The notes beneath the pieces were generated by a model, which saw nothing but the letters and a program-made list of their open reading frames with translations, searched no databases and was not told the origin of the DNA. A stretch of 52,039 nucleotides of DNA from GCA-002697625 sp002697625 (GTDB taxonomy: Bacteria > Bacteroidota > Bacteroidia > Flavobacteriales > BACL11), in the NCBI GenBank assembly GCA_964004625.1, contig CAXFOB010000041.1:1-52039 (forward strand), in the 5' to 3' direction. A program made the position numbers and the translations under genes. Shown here in pieces: positions 1 to 8,881 of this stretch. How positions within the stretch are numbered: position 1 is the first letter of the stretch; each line of letters begins with the position of its first letter.

Positions 1-2244
1 CAATTTATCCGTCTTGTTACAAGCCCATAAACAACTACCTACTGGCTGACCCATAGTCTTAGTAGTCCAAGATGAAGAACCAACAGCTCTATATCTAATA
101 CGATATTGGTCTACCACACAGCCTAATACACTATCATTCATGTTATCCCAGTGGATAGTAGCTCTGTTTTGGATAACACCCGAAGTATATAGTCCTGTCG
201 GTGCTGACTCTGGACATGTAGTAATATAATTACATGTTCCATCATCGATATTCGCATTAGGATCATAGTTTGTAGCCAATGGATCTGTACAACCTGGGTA
301 CACACAAGAACCATCATCTGTATTTACAAGTGGATTATAGTTCACTGCTGTTGAATCTAAACAACCTAAGAAGACTGCTATACAAGAATTAGAATCACTA
401 CAAGTTGCATTTGAATCATAGTTGAATGCTGTAGGATCCATACAACCATAAACTGTTAAACATGAACCATCATCTACTACTGCAGATGAGTCATAGTTAC
501 ATGCCAATGGATCTGTACAACCTAATATACAACTTGAGCTCCAATATGGATTCATTGCACTATTTGGAAGTACCAACATCTCTGTAGGTCCAAAAACATA
601 TCCCGCAGTATCAGTTAATGGCATAGCTACATGTGTAATATAGTTATATACTAAAGCTGATTGACACACTCCACAATCATCTATCATTGCTAATCCATTT
701 ACGACTCCATTACAATCTATCACACAACTTGAGTTCCAAGATGGATTCATTGGACTATTTGAAAGTACTAATATCTCTGTAGGTCCAAAAACATATCCCG
801 CAGTATCAGTTAATGGTATAGCTACATGAGTAATATAGTTATATACTAAAGTTGATTGACACACTCCACAATCATCTATCATTGCTAATCCATTTGCGAC
901 TCCATTACAATCTATCACACAACTTGAATTCCAAGATAGATTCATTGGACTATTTGGAAGTACTAACATCTCTGTAGGGCCATAAACATATCCTGCAGTA
1001 TCAGTTAATGGTATAGCTACATGCGTAACATAGTTATATACTAAAGCTGATTGACATACTCCACAATCATCTATCATTGCTAATCCATTTACTACTCCAT
1101 TACAATCGGTAAAAACGCATCCTGAATTCCAATATATATTTAATGAATCATTTGGAAATACTAATATTTGAGTTGGCAATAACGATAAATTAAAAGTGTC
1201 ATTAATAAAAGTAACATTATGTGTAATTACATCATATATATATGCTTGTTGACAAGTACCACAACTATCATTTAGAGAGGTACCGTTTAAAACTCCATTA
1301 CAATCTCTACAATTTGAATTCCAATAAGGATTCGAAATATCATCAGACATCACTAAAATTTGAGTTGGTAATAACGATAAATTAAAAGTATCATTAATAA
1401 AAGTAACATTATGTGTAATTACATCATAGATATATGATTGTTGACAAATTCCACAATCATCTAATAATGATGTTCCATTTATAACACCATTACAATCCAT
1501 ACAGGAAGAATTCCATACTGGATTCATTGTACTATTTGGAAGTACCAACATCTCTGTAGGTCCAAAAATATATCCGGTAGTATCAGTAATTGGAGTACTT
1601 AAATGCGTGACATAGTTATATACTAAAGCTGATTGACACACTCCACAATCATCTATAATTGCTAATCCATTAACAACAGCATTACAATCATTACATGTAG
1701 AATTCCAATAAGGATTTGCTAAGTCATCAGGCATTACTAATATTTGAGTTGGGGAAGGAATAACCCCAATAGTATCAGCAAGAAAAGTAACAGTGTGTGA
1801 AATAAAGTCATACAAATAAGCTTGTTGACACACACCACAATCATCAGTGAGAGCTGTTCCATCAATAATCCCATTACAATCAGAGGTTGTACTTCCTATA
1901 ACTGTTAAATACCCAATCATACCATTTACCGCATGACTTCCTACAGAACAATCATAAGTATAATTCCCAGGGATTGTGAAAATATGAGTATAAAGTATAC
2001 TTGATATAGTTGGAGAACTTACAAAAACCTCTGGATTATTATAACTTGCTCCAGTTATAGATGAATTATCAAAATTTACATTATGATAACCTCCATCATT
2101 TAACCATACAACAGTATCACCTACATTCACAGTTAGATTAGATGGACTATAGTAGAAATTACCAGAATTTACAAAATATGTATTAGAATAAGTATACAAA
2201 CTTGTAAATAAAATTACTATCAATGACATTAATATTTTTTTCAT
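1..2244 (-). CDS. Cupredoxin-headed Cys-rich repeat surface protein (3' end outside window)
   Basis: The frame is open from an ATG at 2244 to the window edge, 748 codons with no stop, so the C-terminus is missing. It starts with a signal peptide (about residues 1-21). A cupredoxin domain follows (about 22-116), with type I copper ligands H54, C99, H104 and M109 in the order H...C-x4-H-x4-M. Next come seven tandem repeats of 63-66 residues, each with four cysteines (pattern DCNG...DDCGxCQ...WNSxC), then four GCTDPxAxNYDPxAxxDDGSC-type units, then the start of an Fn3-like domain (SAPTGL, ATIHW). Such repeat proteins are usually T9SS-exported surface proteins in Bacteroidota, but the sorting tail would lie outside the window. 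Copper binding is inferred from the ligands; an electron-transfer or adhesive role is a guess. A -7 box lies upstream at 2285-2292. Confidence 0.85.
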   Translation of the reverse strand, partial: MKKILMSLIVILFTSLYTYSNTYFVNSGNFYYSPSNLTVNVGDTVVWLNDGGYHNVNFDNSSITGASYNNPEVFVSSPTISSILYTHIFTIPGNYTYDCSVGSHAVNGMIGYLTVIGSTTSDCNGIIDGTALTDDCGVCQQAYLYDFISHTVTFLADTIGVIPSPTQILVMPDDLANPYWNSTCNDCNAVVNGLAIIDDCGVCQSALVYNYVTHLSTPITDTTGYIFGPTEMLVLPNSTMNPVWNSSCMDCNGVINGTSLLDDCGICQQSYIYDVITHNVTFINDTFNLSLLPTQILVMSDDISNPYWNSNCRDCNGVLNGTSLNDSCGTCQQAYIYDVITHNVTFINDTFNLSLLPTQILVFPNDSLNIYWNSGCVFTDCNGVVNGLAMIDDCGVCQSALVYNYVTHVAIPLTDTAGYVYGPTEMLVLPNSPMNLSWNSSCVIDCNGVANGLAMIDDCGVCQSTLVYNYITHVAIPLTDTAGYVFGPTEILVLSNSPMNPSWNSSCVIDCNGVVNGLAMIDDCGVCQSALVYNYITHVAMPLTDTAGYVFGPTEMLVLPNSAMNPYWSSSCILGCTDPLACNYDSSAVVDDGSCLTVYGCMDPTAFNYDSNATCSDSNSCIAVFLGCLDSTAVNYNPLVNTDDGSCVYPGCTDPLATNYDPNANIDDGTCNYITTCPESAPTGLYTSGVIQNRATIHWDNMNDSVLGCVVDQYRIRYRAVGSSSWTTKTMGQPVGSCLWACNKTDKL
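232..522 (-). repeat. Four GCTDP-type calcium-binding-like repeats
   Basis: Four units of about 21-25 residues read GCTDPLACNYDSSAVVDDGSC and variants (GCMDPTAFNYD, GCLDSTAVNYN, GCTDPLATNYD). These Asp-rich, two-Cys units are common in T9SS-exported surface proteins and form a stalk between the larger repeats and the Fn3-like domain. Confidence 0.8.
529..1881 (-). repeat. Seven tandem 189-198-bp coding repeats (DCNG/CGVC repeats)
   Basis: In coding direction the units begin at 1881, 1689, 1497, 1305, 1107, 912 and 717, with lengths 192, 192, 192, 198, 195, 195 and 189 bases. Each encodes DCNGxxNG, DDCGxCQ, an invariant His in a Y-x4-H context, PT(E/Q)(M/I)LV and WNSxC. Units 5-7 resemble each other most (AGYVFGPTEMLVLPNS type) and units 3-4 form a second pair (FNLSLLPTQILV type), which points to recent stepwise duplication. 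All units keep frame. Confidence 0.9.
1897..2181 (-). other. Cupredoxin (plastocyanin/azurin-like) domain coding segment
   Basis: Residues 22-116 of the repeat protein. They contain GGYHNV (H54) and the run YDCSVGSH...GMIG, supplying C99, H104 and M109. All four type I copper ligands are present, so the site looks functional rather than decayed. Confidence 0.75.
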
Positions 2245-2284
2245 GTTTTTTTAATTTAAATTAGTGATTTTGCTATTTCATTTG

Positions 2285-2292
2285 CAAAATTA
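2285..2292 (-). promoter_or_regulatory. -7 promoter box of the cupredoxin-repeat gene
   Basis: The minus strand reads TAATTTTG, a full match to the Bacteroidota -7 consensus TAnnTTTG, about 40 bases before the ATG. No clear -33 TTG. Confidence 0.45.
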
Positions 2293-2320
2293 AACATGAA
2301 ATCTGTAGTAATTCTGAATA

Positions 2321-2348
2321 CAAAAAAAAACTAGGACCAAGAGGTCCA
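2321..2348 (-). terminator. Rho-independent terminator of the metallophosphoesterase-GNAT operon
   Basis: On the minus strand a GGACC/GGTCC stem with a four-base loop is followed by TAG and nine T residues. It sits 20 bases past the GNAT-like gene stop and insulates the downstream repeat-protein gene. Confidence 0.8.
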
Positions 2349-2367
2349 TCAAAAATAAATCCGTTGA

Positions 2368-3432
2368 TTAAGTGGGTTTATTAATTGTTTTTTGAATATT
2401 CTTCAAAGGACTTCTTTTTACCCACTTTTTTATGGTCAACCTTTTTAGAATTGGCTTAAGTATAATACTCAGAAACCTATTCTTTACTTTAATGTATACA
2501 TAAGACTTAATTGGTTTTGCTCCAAAATTACTCTTAAATTCATTGGCAGTTCTTCCAAAGACAACTTTATCCATTTTAAGTGCAATTGCATTATTAATAC
2601 TTTCAAGCAATATCCTAGGATATATAGAAAAAGTTTTATTTAATGACTTATCAAATCCTACATAGTAAGAATAAAGAATTTTATCTTGATGTATTTCAGA
2701 TGAGAAAGCGATTAACTCATTATTTAGAAAATAACCATATACTTTAAAAGTATCTTTTTTAATCAATGATAAAAAAGACTCTGTATTAAATAAAGGACCA
2801 CTAAATTTCGATTCATTTATCACCTGAAGGAATAGAGCTTTTATATTGTCAGAATAAATTACTAGATCATTGGTATTCATAGGCCTGATTTCTATTTCAC
2901 GACCTGAATTCAAAAATTTCTTAATCTGCTTTCTATATTTTTTTCTAAAATCTGAGACATAGCTATCTAAGTTACACCAATTATCATGTATTTCAAGAAC
3001 CATATCTCCCTCAACCTCAACCTTGGAGAACTGATTTTTTTCAGTAGTAATATTATTAAAAACAAAATCCGGAATAACTAATAGTGTATACTTACATTGA
3101 AGAACAGAAAGAAATTTATCAAGATTAATCTTATTCTTTACAACAAACGCAGGTATATTGGTGATGAATGAATTTGTTAGATAAAGAACATCCAAATTTA
3201 AAAATTTTACAAAGACTCCTAATCTCTTATTTCTCAAATAGCTTATTGTTTTAGAAAAACTTAGTTTAAAAATATTGGCGTATAGCCTTATATCTTTACT
3301 AATGACAAAAAGATGTTTAATGTTGGGGTGATTAATATAAAAGGCCTCTAAGAAAGAACTATGAATAAAATCACTTACATTAAATTTATCCCATTCCGCT
3401 TTCACCTTAGCTATATCAGTATATACTTTCAC
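2368..3432 (-). CDS. GNAT-superfamily (FemAB/Acetyltransf_6-like) acyltransferase
   Basis: 354 residues. The C-terminal half (about 150-320) looks like the FemAB/BioF2-like GNAT fold: a basic helix FRKKYRKQIKKF, then YGYFLNNELIAFSSEI, YYVGFDKSLN and the late motif FKSNFGAKP typical of this group. The N-terminal half is divergent. No signal peptide or membrane segment is visible, so it is probably cytoplasmic. Relatives transfer aminoacyl or acyl groups in cell-envelope or peptide-bridge synthesis; the substrate cannot be read here. It follows the metallophosphoesterase by 5 bases, so they are co-transcribed, and a strong terminator follows it. Confidence 0.65.
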   Translation of the reverse strand: MKVYTDIAKVKAEWDKFNVSDFIHSSFLEAFYINHPNIKHLFVISKDIRLYANIFKLSFSKTISYLRNKRLGVFVKFLNLDVLYLTNSFITNIPAFVVKNKINLDKFLSVLQCKYTLLVIPDFVFNNITTEKNQFSKVEVEGDMVLEIHDNWCNLDSYVSDFRKKYRKQIKKFLNSGREIEIRPMNTNDLVIYSDNIKALFLQVINESKFSGPLFNTESFLSLIKKDTFKVYGYFLNNELIAFSSEIHQDKILYSYYVGFDKSLNKTFSIYPRILLESINNAIALKMDKVVFGRTANEFKSNFGAKPIKSYVYIKVKNRFLSIILKPILKRLTIKKWVKRSPLKNIQKTINKPT

Positions 3433-3437
3433 AAAAC

Positions 3438-4670
3438 CTAAACCTTTGACATAATATTCAACACTGATATATCTGGCATTATTCCTACCCTACCAGCATA
3501 TCCTAGATGACCTAAACCTCTATTAACATATATTTGCTTTTCTTCATGTTCATATAATCCAGCCCATTCTTTATACCGATATTTTACTGGACTCCATTTA
3601 AAACCCGGTATTTCAACACCAAATTGCATCCCATGGGTATGTCCTGATAATTGAAGGTCAATCTGATAATTACTTTTCAAAACTATTTCTCTAAAATGGG
3701 AAGGATCGTGAGACAATAGTATAGTAGGAACACTATCATCAACACCTTTCATTGCAATATCTAAATCACCATCCTTGTTAAACCTACCAGCTCCCCAATT
3801 TTCAACACCAACAATATTAAACTTCGACTTGTTATGTGAAACCACTCTAGATTCATTCAATAAAAGATCAAAACCAACCTCTTTTTCTAACTTTAATAAT
3901 TTGCTAAAATTAGTTTTCCACTCAGCAGAATCTCTTTTCATTCCTGTATAGTCACCATAATCATGGTTTCCTAGAATTGATAACTTACCATCTTTCGATT
4001 TTATTTTTTTTAAAACGTCAATATAAGGCACCGCTTCCTCATAATAATTATTAACTAAATCACCAGTAAACACTACCAAATCAGGGCTTTCGCTATTAAT
4101 CATTTCTATAGCTTCCTCTAATTTACCAACATTATTAAATCCTCCTAAATGAAGATCAGAAATATGAATAATTTTATAATTATTAAGATCTAAAGGCCAA
4201 TCTCTTATAAAAATATCTTGATAATTCTTTTTAAAATTATACCTACCCCATATTATTCCATATAATAATGTAGAAAACAAAGTTCCTGAAATAATAAGTG
4301 CAGACTTTTTAAGAAAATTTAAACGACCAAGATCTAATTCCTGCTTATTAAGAACAAAAAAACTAGTAAAGTATTTAAAGATTCGAATTACATCATCAAT
4401 AATTAGAGGTATTATTCCAATAAATTTGGCAATAAAAACAATAAACACTAAACTAGAATACACGATACTATCATTAAATCTAATAGAGGGGGTTCTTTTT
4501 TCATAATTTAAAAAAACATAAAGTATAGCAGCGTATATTATACCTGAAATAATCCAATAGCAAATTGGATAAACAGAATTATTAACGAGTGTTTTAATTG
4601 TGGATATAGTCCCATGATAGAAATAAAGATCTATAAGAAAAAGGAAAAGAATAATAATTAATATCTTCAT
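3438..4670 (-). CDS. YkuE-like membrane metallophosphoesterase
   Basis: 410 residues. The N-terminal ~130 residues hold about four hydrophobic helices. The catalytic calcineurin-like domain (about 165-405) carries DLHLGG, TGDLVNN, GNHDYGD, LLSHDP and SGHTHG, covering all five metal-ligand blocks. Family members are dimetal phosphoesterases, some acting on UDP-linked or lipid substrates at the membrane; the substrate here is unknown. The ATG is only four bases past a TAATTTTG -7 box, so the message may be leaderless. First gene of a two-gene operon with the GNAT-like protein. Confidence 0.85.
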   Translation of the reverse strand: MKILIIILFLFLIDLYFYHGTISTIKTLVNNSVYPICYWIISGIIYAAILYVFLNYEKRTPSIRFNDSIVYSSLVFIVFIAKFIGIIPLIIDDVIRIFKYFTSFFVLNKQELDLGRLNFLKKSALIISGTLFSTLLYGIIWGRYNFKKNYQDIFIRDWPLDLNNYKIIHISDLHLGGFNNVGKLEEAIEMINSESPDLVVFTGDLVNNYYEEAVPYIDVLKKIKSKDGKLSILGNHDYGDYTGMKRDSAEWKTNFSKLLKLEKEVGFDLLLNESRVVSHNKSKFNIVGVENWGAGRFNKDGDLDIAMKGVDDSVPTILLSHDPSHFREIVLKSNYQIDLQLSGHTHGMQFGVEIPGFKWSPVKYRYKEWAGLYEHEEKQIYVNRGLGHLGYAGRVGIMPDISVLNIMSKV

Positions 4671-4674
4671 TTTG

Positions 4675-4682
4675 CAAAATTA
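4675..4682 (-). promoter_or_regulatory. -7 box four bases from the metallophosphoesterase ATG
   Basis: TAATTTTG followed by CAAA and the ATG. Since transcription usually starts a few bases past this box, the message would begin at or next to the start codon. The rest of 4683-4844 shows no gene or strong hairpin. Confidence 0.45.
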
Positions 4683-4844
4683 AGCTTTATATCTTTCAGA
4701 TATTAATAAATTAGTCTTTCATTTTTAAAAAAATATATCTTAGAAAAAGTTCGAACTAAGATTAGAAATATTCGAATAAAATAAAGCACTAAAAAGAAAT
4801 CCTATGATTTTAGTAGGTTATTATTAATACTATCACTAATTTAA

Positions 4845-5828
4845 TTACGGTTTCAACTGAATTTTATGCTGATTTACAGAAATCAATACTCCCAATCCAT
4901 TTTCAACATTTGAATAAACTGGAATTACCTCTCCTCCAAAAAGTCCTAATTCTCCTTTTTCTATGTGATCTCCTAATGAATTATAATAATCATAAGTATC
5001 ATCACTAAAAGTAGAGAAGTGTATAGTAATACTATCACAATCTGAATATTCAAAATCTGAATATTCAAAATCTAACTCTCCGCCTCCTATATCTATCGAT
5101 ATTTGTTTTTCTAAACCATTAAATAAATCATCCGTGAAAACAACCTGATCACCAATAAAAGTATATCCCTCAAAAGGGATGCCTGAAGGAAATGAAGGGT
5201 CATTAGAAAACATAGTCTCTGATCCAGAATATCTATGCTCAATAGTGTCCCCAGTTTCCCAATTAAAATAAGTCTTTACACAAGAAGAAAAAGTCTTTAA
5301 TCGATAATAATTTTTCTGAATTACATTATCATTAAAACTAAAACTAAAACCAATCTTCTCAGGATCAGTCTCTGTATCAATTTGTATGTTATATACTATA
5401 ATATCTTCTGGAATATATGTAGAAGCTGAAATACTTTCATAATCTGGATGATTCACATTAATAGTATAAGTAGATGCGCTATTTGGAAGAATCTCGGACG
5501 TGTAATAATTCATTAACAATTCCACCTCTCCATATTCATTATAAAATAGGACAGTATCCGTATTAATTAAGTCAATGGATAAAGTATCTAAAAATTGGTT
5601 ATTTTCAAAAAGTAACACTTCAGCATCAGTAATGCAAGAAGGTGTATTTTGTTCAAAAGCTCCTACAGAATGAGAAACAAGAACTCTAATCTCTGTATCC
5701 GTTTCTATAATGCTATTTAACACCAAAACAGCTTCATGAGGTGGAATATCTATATTAACAACTGTTTCCAGATTCTCACATGAGAATAATACAGAACAAA
5801 CTAAAATGGAGAGTATTATTTTTTTCAT
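4845..5828 (-). CDS. DUF4249 family lipoprotein, TonB-receptor partner
   Basis: 327 residues. A lipoprotein signal ends at C17 (VLFSC), followed by the DUF4249 opening ENLETVVNIDIPPHEAVLVL. DUF4249 proteins are typically encoded next to CarboxypepD_reg-type TonB receptors in Bacteroidota, and here the ATG follows the receptor stop by only 2 bases. A role as surface-exposed ligand-capturing partner is inferred from this pairing; the ligand is unknown. A perfect 15-bp tandem duplication at 5041-5070 encodes two FEYSD copies. Confidence 0.8.
   Translation of the reverse strand: MKKIILSILVCSVLFSCENLETVVNIDIPPHEAVLVLNSIIETDTEIRVLVSHSVGAFEQNTPSCITDAEVLLFENNQFLDTLSIDLINTDTVLFYNEYGEVELLMNYYTSEILPNSASTYTINVNHPDYESISASTYIPEDIIVYNIQIDTETDPEKIGFSFSFNDNVIQKNYYRLKTFSSCVKTYFNWETGDTIEHRYSGSETMFSNDPSFPSGIPFEGYTFIGDQVVFTDDLFNGLEKQISIDIGGGELDFEYSDFEYSDCDSITIHFSTFSDDTYDYYNSLGDHIEKGELGLFGGEVIPVYSNVENGLGVLISVNQHKIQLKP
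5041..5070. repeat. Perfect 15-bp tandem duplication inside the DUF4249 gene
   Basis: Two copies of TCTGAATATTCAAAA at 5041-5055 and 5056-5070, in frame, giving a duplicated FEYSD in the protein. Likely replication slippage. Confidence 0.85.
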
Positions 5829-5830
5829 AA

Positions 5831-8314
5831 TTAAAATTGTATTCGATAAGAAATAGATGGAATAATCGGGAATAATGATACTTGTTTTGCTACTCTTTGA
5901 TCATCTTCTCTAGATAGATAAACAAAAAACGGGTTTCTTCTGTTATAAACATTATACGCCCCTACAGAAAAGGTTCGTGAATATTTCTTCTTCTTTTTGT
6001 GAAAATTTACTCCAAGGTCTAGACGGTGAAAAGGATTCATTCTGGTAGAATTTCTATCCCCATACGATTCAACTAAATCAACTATCGACTGTCCTGACCA
6101 ATTATTTGTATTAGGCATACCTAAATAAACTGCTTGAGGAAAAGTCATTGCATTACCAGTACCATATACCCATGTTCCACCAATATCAATACGATCATTG
6201 AATTTATGAGATAGTACTAGAGAGAAATCATGTCTTCTGTCGTATTTGTATGGATACCACTCTCCAAAGCTAATATTATCGAACCTACGATTAGTCCAAG
6301 AAAGGGTGTATCCAATCCAACCAGTTGTGTTGCCTTTCTTTTTTTGCAAAAATAATTCTCCACCATAAGATTCTCCTTCTCCAGCTGTTTCAATAGCGTT
6401 TTCCCAACTTTCAGTACTACTAAGATTAGAATAACCTTCTTTATATGTAATAAGATTGCTCATTGTTTTATAATATCCCTCTACACTCAACTCATAAGTT
6501 CCTCCATAAAGTTCAGTTGAAACATTAGCAGCCCATTGTTTTGATCTTTGAGAAGGAACACTATCAATTGCAGGAACCCAAAGATCACTTGGTAATCCGA
6601 CTGAGGAATTAGAAAGTAAATGAATATTTTGTTTCATCTCGGAATAAGATGCTTTAACTGACCATTCATCATTAAGTAAATATCGAGCAGATATCCTTGG
6701 TTGTATACTATAATAATCTTTATTAGAAAGATACTCATAAAAATCTAATAGACTAGAAATAGTAGACGTATTCTCATCTAGCGAATAATATCCTAGATGA
6801 ATTCCAAAGTTTGCTTTTAATCTATCTGTTATCTTAATATCATCTTCTATATATAAGAATGATTCATGAACATTAGTTCTTTCAGAAAAATTAATCATAG
6901 TATCTAAACCAAAATTCTGACTGCTATCTGGAGAGTTAATTGCTAAATTTAAATCAGTTTCTCCTGGGAAGAAATGATGATGTGTATAAGAGACTCCAAA
7001 CTTAACACTATGATTAGGGTTGGGGGTATAATCAAAATCTATTCTTGCTCCCAAATCTTCAATCCCTGAAAGATAACCAAAAGAAATATTTTCAGAACTC
7101 TCTCCAGTAAATAATGTATCTAAGTATGAATTATAAATCGTGTCGTTAGAATTACTATTTGATAAAGCAAAATTAGTGTTAAACTGATACCTGCTATAAG
7201 TAAGTGTAGTATTACTAAATAGTTTGTTACTAAATAAATGATTCCATCTTAAAGTAGAGGTAATATTACCATAACCTAAACCAAAATTCATACTTTCCTG
7301 ATGTGTGTTCTTAGCAACTTTGGGACCTTCTGATCCTTCTCCCTCCTCTTCTGATCCAGTAAAATCAACATTAAATACATCATCACCCATATACGCGCTT
7401 AAATATATTCTGTCTTTATTAGAAAGCCTAAAATTAATTTTTGCATTTAAATCATAAAAATAAAGATTGAAATCATTATTGTTTGGTAAAAAAGGTTTAA
7501 TTAATAAATCCGCATATGTTCTTCTAGCCGATACTATAAAAGATGTTTTATTCTTAACAATAGGTCCTTCTAATGTAAACTTAGAAGAAATCAAACCTAT
7601 GGTTACATCACCCTTAAACTCTTTCATATTTCCTTCTTTCATATCAATTTGCAATACTGAAGAAAGTCGACCTCCAAATCTTGCAGGGAAGCCTCCTTTA
7701 GTTAGTCTCACTGTTTTAATAGCGTCTGCATTAAAAACTGAAAAAAGACCTCCTAAATGAGAAGAGTTATACACTGGTACCCCATCTAATAAAATGAGAT
7801 TCTGATCTGGACCACCACCTCTAACATAAAAACCTGATGTTCCTTCGCTTGATTGTACTCCAGGCAATAATTGTATTGCTTTTAGCACATCTACTTCTCC
7901 AAATAAAGCAGGTATAGTTTTAATTTGTTGAATTGGAATATCAATAACAGAAGTTTGTGTCTTCTCTACTATATTTGCTTCACCAGTCACTTCAACTTCT
8001 TGAACATTTACAGATGAAATATCAAACTCAATATCATAATTAATATCTTTTTGAAGATTAATAATTTTAGATATATTTTTATATCCAATAAAGGAATATA
8101 CTATTTCGTGTTCACCCTCTTCAACTGTTAAACTATAAAAACCATAAGTATTAGAAGATACTCCCTTTCCTATTAATTTACTATATATATTCGCTCCTAT
8201 TATACTTTCACCATTGTTCTTATCAGTAATATATCCACTTATAGTGTATTTTTTTTGTGAATACAGATTTGTAATTAAGCAAATAAAGATTAGAAAACTC
8301 AATAGTTTCTTCAT
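5831..8314 (-). CDS. TonB-dependent receptor with CarboxypepD_reg-like domain
   Basis: 827 residues. Signal peptide at about 1-19, CarboxypepD_reg-like domain at about 22-110 (TISGYITDKNNGESIIGANIY), plug at about 115-235 (LLPGVQSSEGTSGFYVRGGGPDQNLILLDG), then the beta-barrel ending in ...SYRIQF with the C-terminal Phe typical of outer-membrane barrels. It imports a ligand using TonB energy; the ligand is unknown. It is co-transcribed with the DUF4249 lipoprotein 2 bases downstream. The N-terminal domain separates it from the HmuR-like receptor at 11706, which lacks it. Confidence 0.9.
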   Translation of the reverse strand: MKKLLSFLIFICLITNLYSQKKYTISGYITDKNNGESIIGANIYSKLIGKGVSSNTYGFYSLTVEEGEHEIVYSFIGYKNISKIINLQKDINYDIEFDISSVNVQEVEVTGEANIVEKTQTSVIDIPIQQIKTIPALFGEVDVLKAIQLLPGVQSSEGTSGFYVRGGGPDQNLILLDGVPVYNSSHLGGLFSVFNADAIKTVRLTKGGFPARFGGRLSSVLQIDMKEGNMKEFKGDVTIGLISSKFTLEGPIVKNKTSFIVSARRTYADLLIKPFLPNNNDFNLYFYDLNAKINFRLSNKDRIYLSAYMGDDVFNVDFTGSEEEGEGSEGPKVAKNTHQESMNFGLGYGNITSTLRWNHLFSNKLFSNTTLTYSRYQFNTNFALSNSNSNDTIYNSYLDTLFTGESSENISFGYLSGIEDLGARIDFDYTPNPNHSVKFGVSYTHHHFFPGETDLNLAINSPDSSQNFGLDTMINFSERTNVHESFLYIEDDIKITDRLKANFGIHLGYYSLDENTSTISSLLDFYEYLSNKDYYSIQPRISARYLLNDEWSVKASYSEMKQNIHLLSNSSVGLPSDLWVPAIDSVPSQRSKQWAANVSTELYGGTYELSVEGYYKTMSNLITYKEGYSNLSSTESWENAIETAGEGESYGGELFLQKKKGNTTGWIGYTLSWTNRRFDNISFGEWYPYKYDRRHDFSLVLSHKFNDRIDIGGTWVYGTGNAMTFPQAVYLGMPNTNNWSGQSIVDLVESYGDRNSTRMNPFHRLDLGVNFHKKKKKYSRTFSVGAYNVYNRRNPFFVYLSREDDQRVAKQVSLFPIIPSISYRIQF

Positions 8315-8349
8315 AAATTTTTAAGCTAGATAAATTTTTATTATAAGGC

Positions 8350-8357
8350 CAAAAATA
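8350..8357 (-). promoter_or_regulatory. -7 box of the TonB receptor-DUF4249 operon
   Basis: The minus strand reads TATTTTTG (TAnnTTTG), 35 bases before the receptor ATG. Confidence 0.45.
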
Positions 8358-8408
8358 CAAATTAAAATAGCAATATGCAGATAATTATTTCTAGTATTTT
8401 TTTATGTG

Positions 8409-8756
8409 CTAAATCCAATCTAATTCTTTAATTGTCATTACAGTTTCAATATTACCAGTATGTAAGGTTGTTTTTGGTTCAAATAATAAATTAAACACAA
8501 TCTCACCATTAGTATGTGGTTTATGCTCTACTCCTTTTGGAACAATTAAAATTTCACCTTCATTAACTTCAACTGTTCTACCGTCTCTGAAGTCAATTAA
8601 AAGAGTTCCTTTAAATACCATAAAAAGTTCATCTTCATTTTCATGACTGTGCCAAACAAAATTATCTTTAAGTTTACAGAGCTTTATATGCTGACCATTC
8701 AGTTCTCCTATAATCTTAGGATTCCATTGATCATTAAATAATGAAAACTTATTCAT
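8409..8756 (-). CDS. Small cupin-domain protein
   Basis: 115 residues, a single cupin barrel. Motif 1 gives H36, H38 and E43 (WHSHENEDELF) and motif 2 gives H78 (PKGVEHKP), the usual three-His one-Glu metal site, all present. No signal peptide. Similar small cupins are widespread in Bacteroidota and often lack a defined role; sugar isomerase-, dioxygenase- or ligand-binding-like activities are possible. It sits alone, with its own -7 box at 8789-8796. Confidence 0.8.
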   Translation of the reverse strand: MNKFSLFNDQWNPKIIGELNGQHIKLCKLKDNFVWHSHENEDELFMVFKGTLLIDFRDGRTVEVNEGEILIVPKGVEHKPHTNGEIVFNLLFEPKTTLHTGNIETVMTIKELDWI

Positions 8757-8788
8757 TATATTAATTGGTTCAACTTTTTTTCTTAACT

Positions 8789-8796
8789 CAAAATTA
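8789..8796 (-). promoter_or_regulatory. -7 box of the cupin gene
   Basis: TAATTTTG on the minus strand, 32 bases before the ATG. Confidence 0.4.
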
Positions 8797-8881
8797 CAGA
8801 TTAATTTTCTAACAAAAGCTTGAAATTAGAATTGAAAGATTCAAATAGAAGGACTTCGCAATTTAATGGGTTTACTTTTTG

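Noticed and set aside
1..1881. Regular repeats that could be taken for a CRISPR array or minisatellite
   Set aside because: The 192-198-bp period is a multiple of three, keeps one open frame and encodes conserved Cys/Asp motifs, so it is a protein repeat.
4748..4757. 10-bp palindrome AGTTCGAACT upstream of the metallophosphoesterase
   Set aside because: Short, single copy and about 75 bases from the promoter; chance expectation in this composition is not small.
7467..7760. 97-codon plus-strand frame opposite the TonB receptor
   Set aside because: Lies inside the conserved plug region of the receptor on the other strand; no independent evidence.
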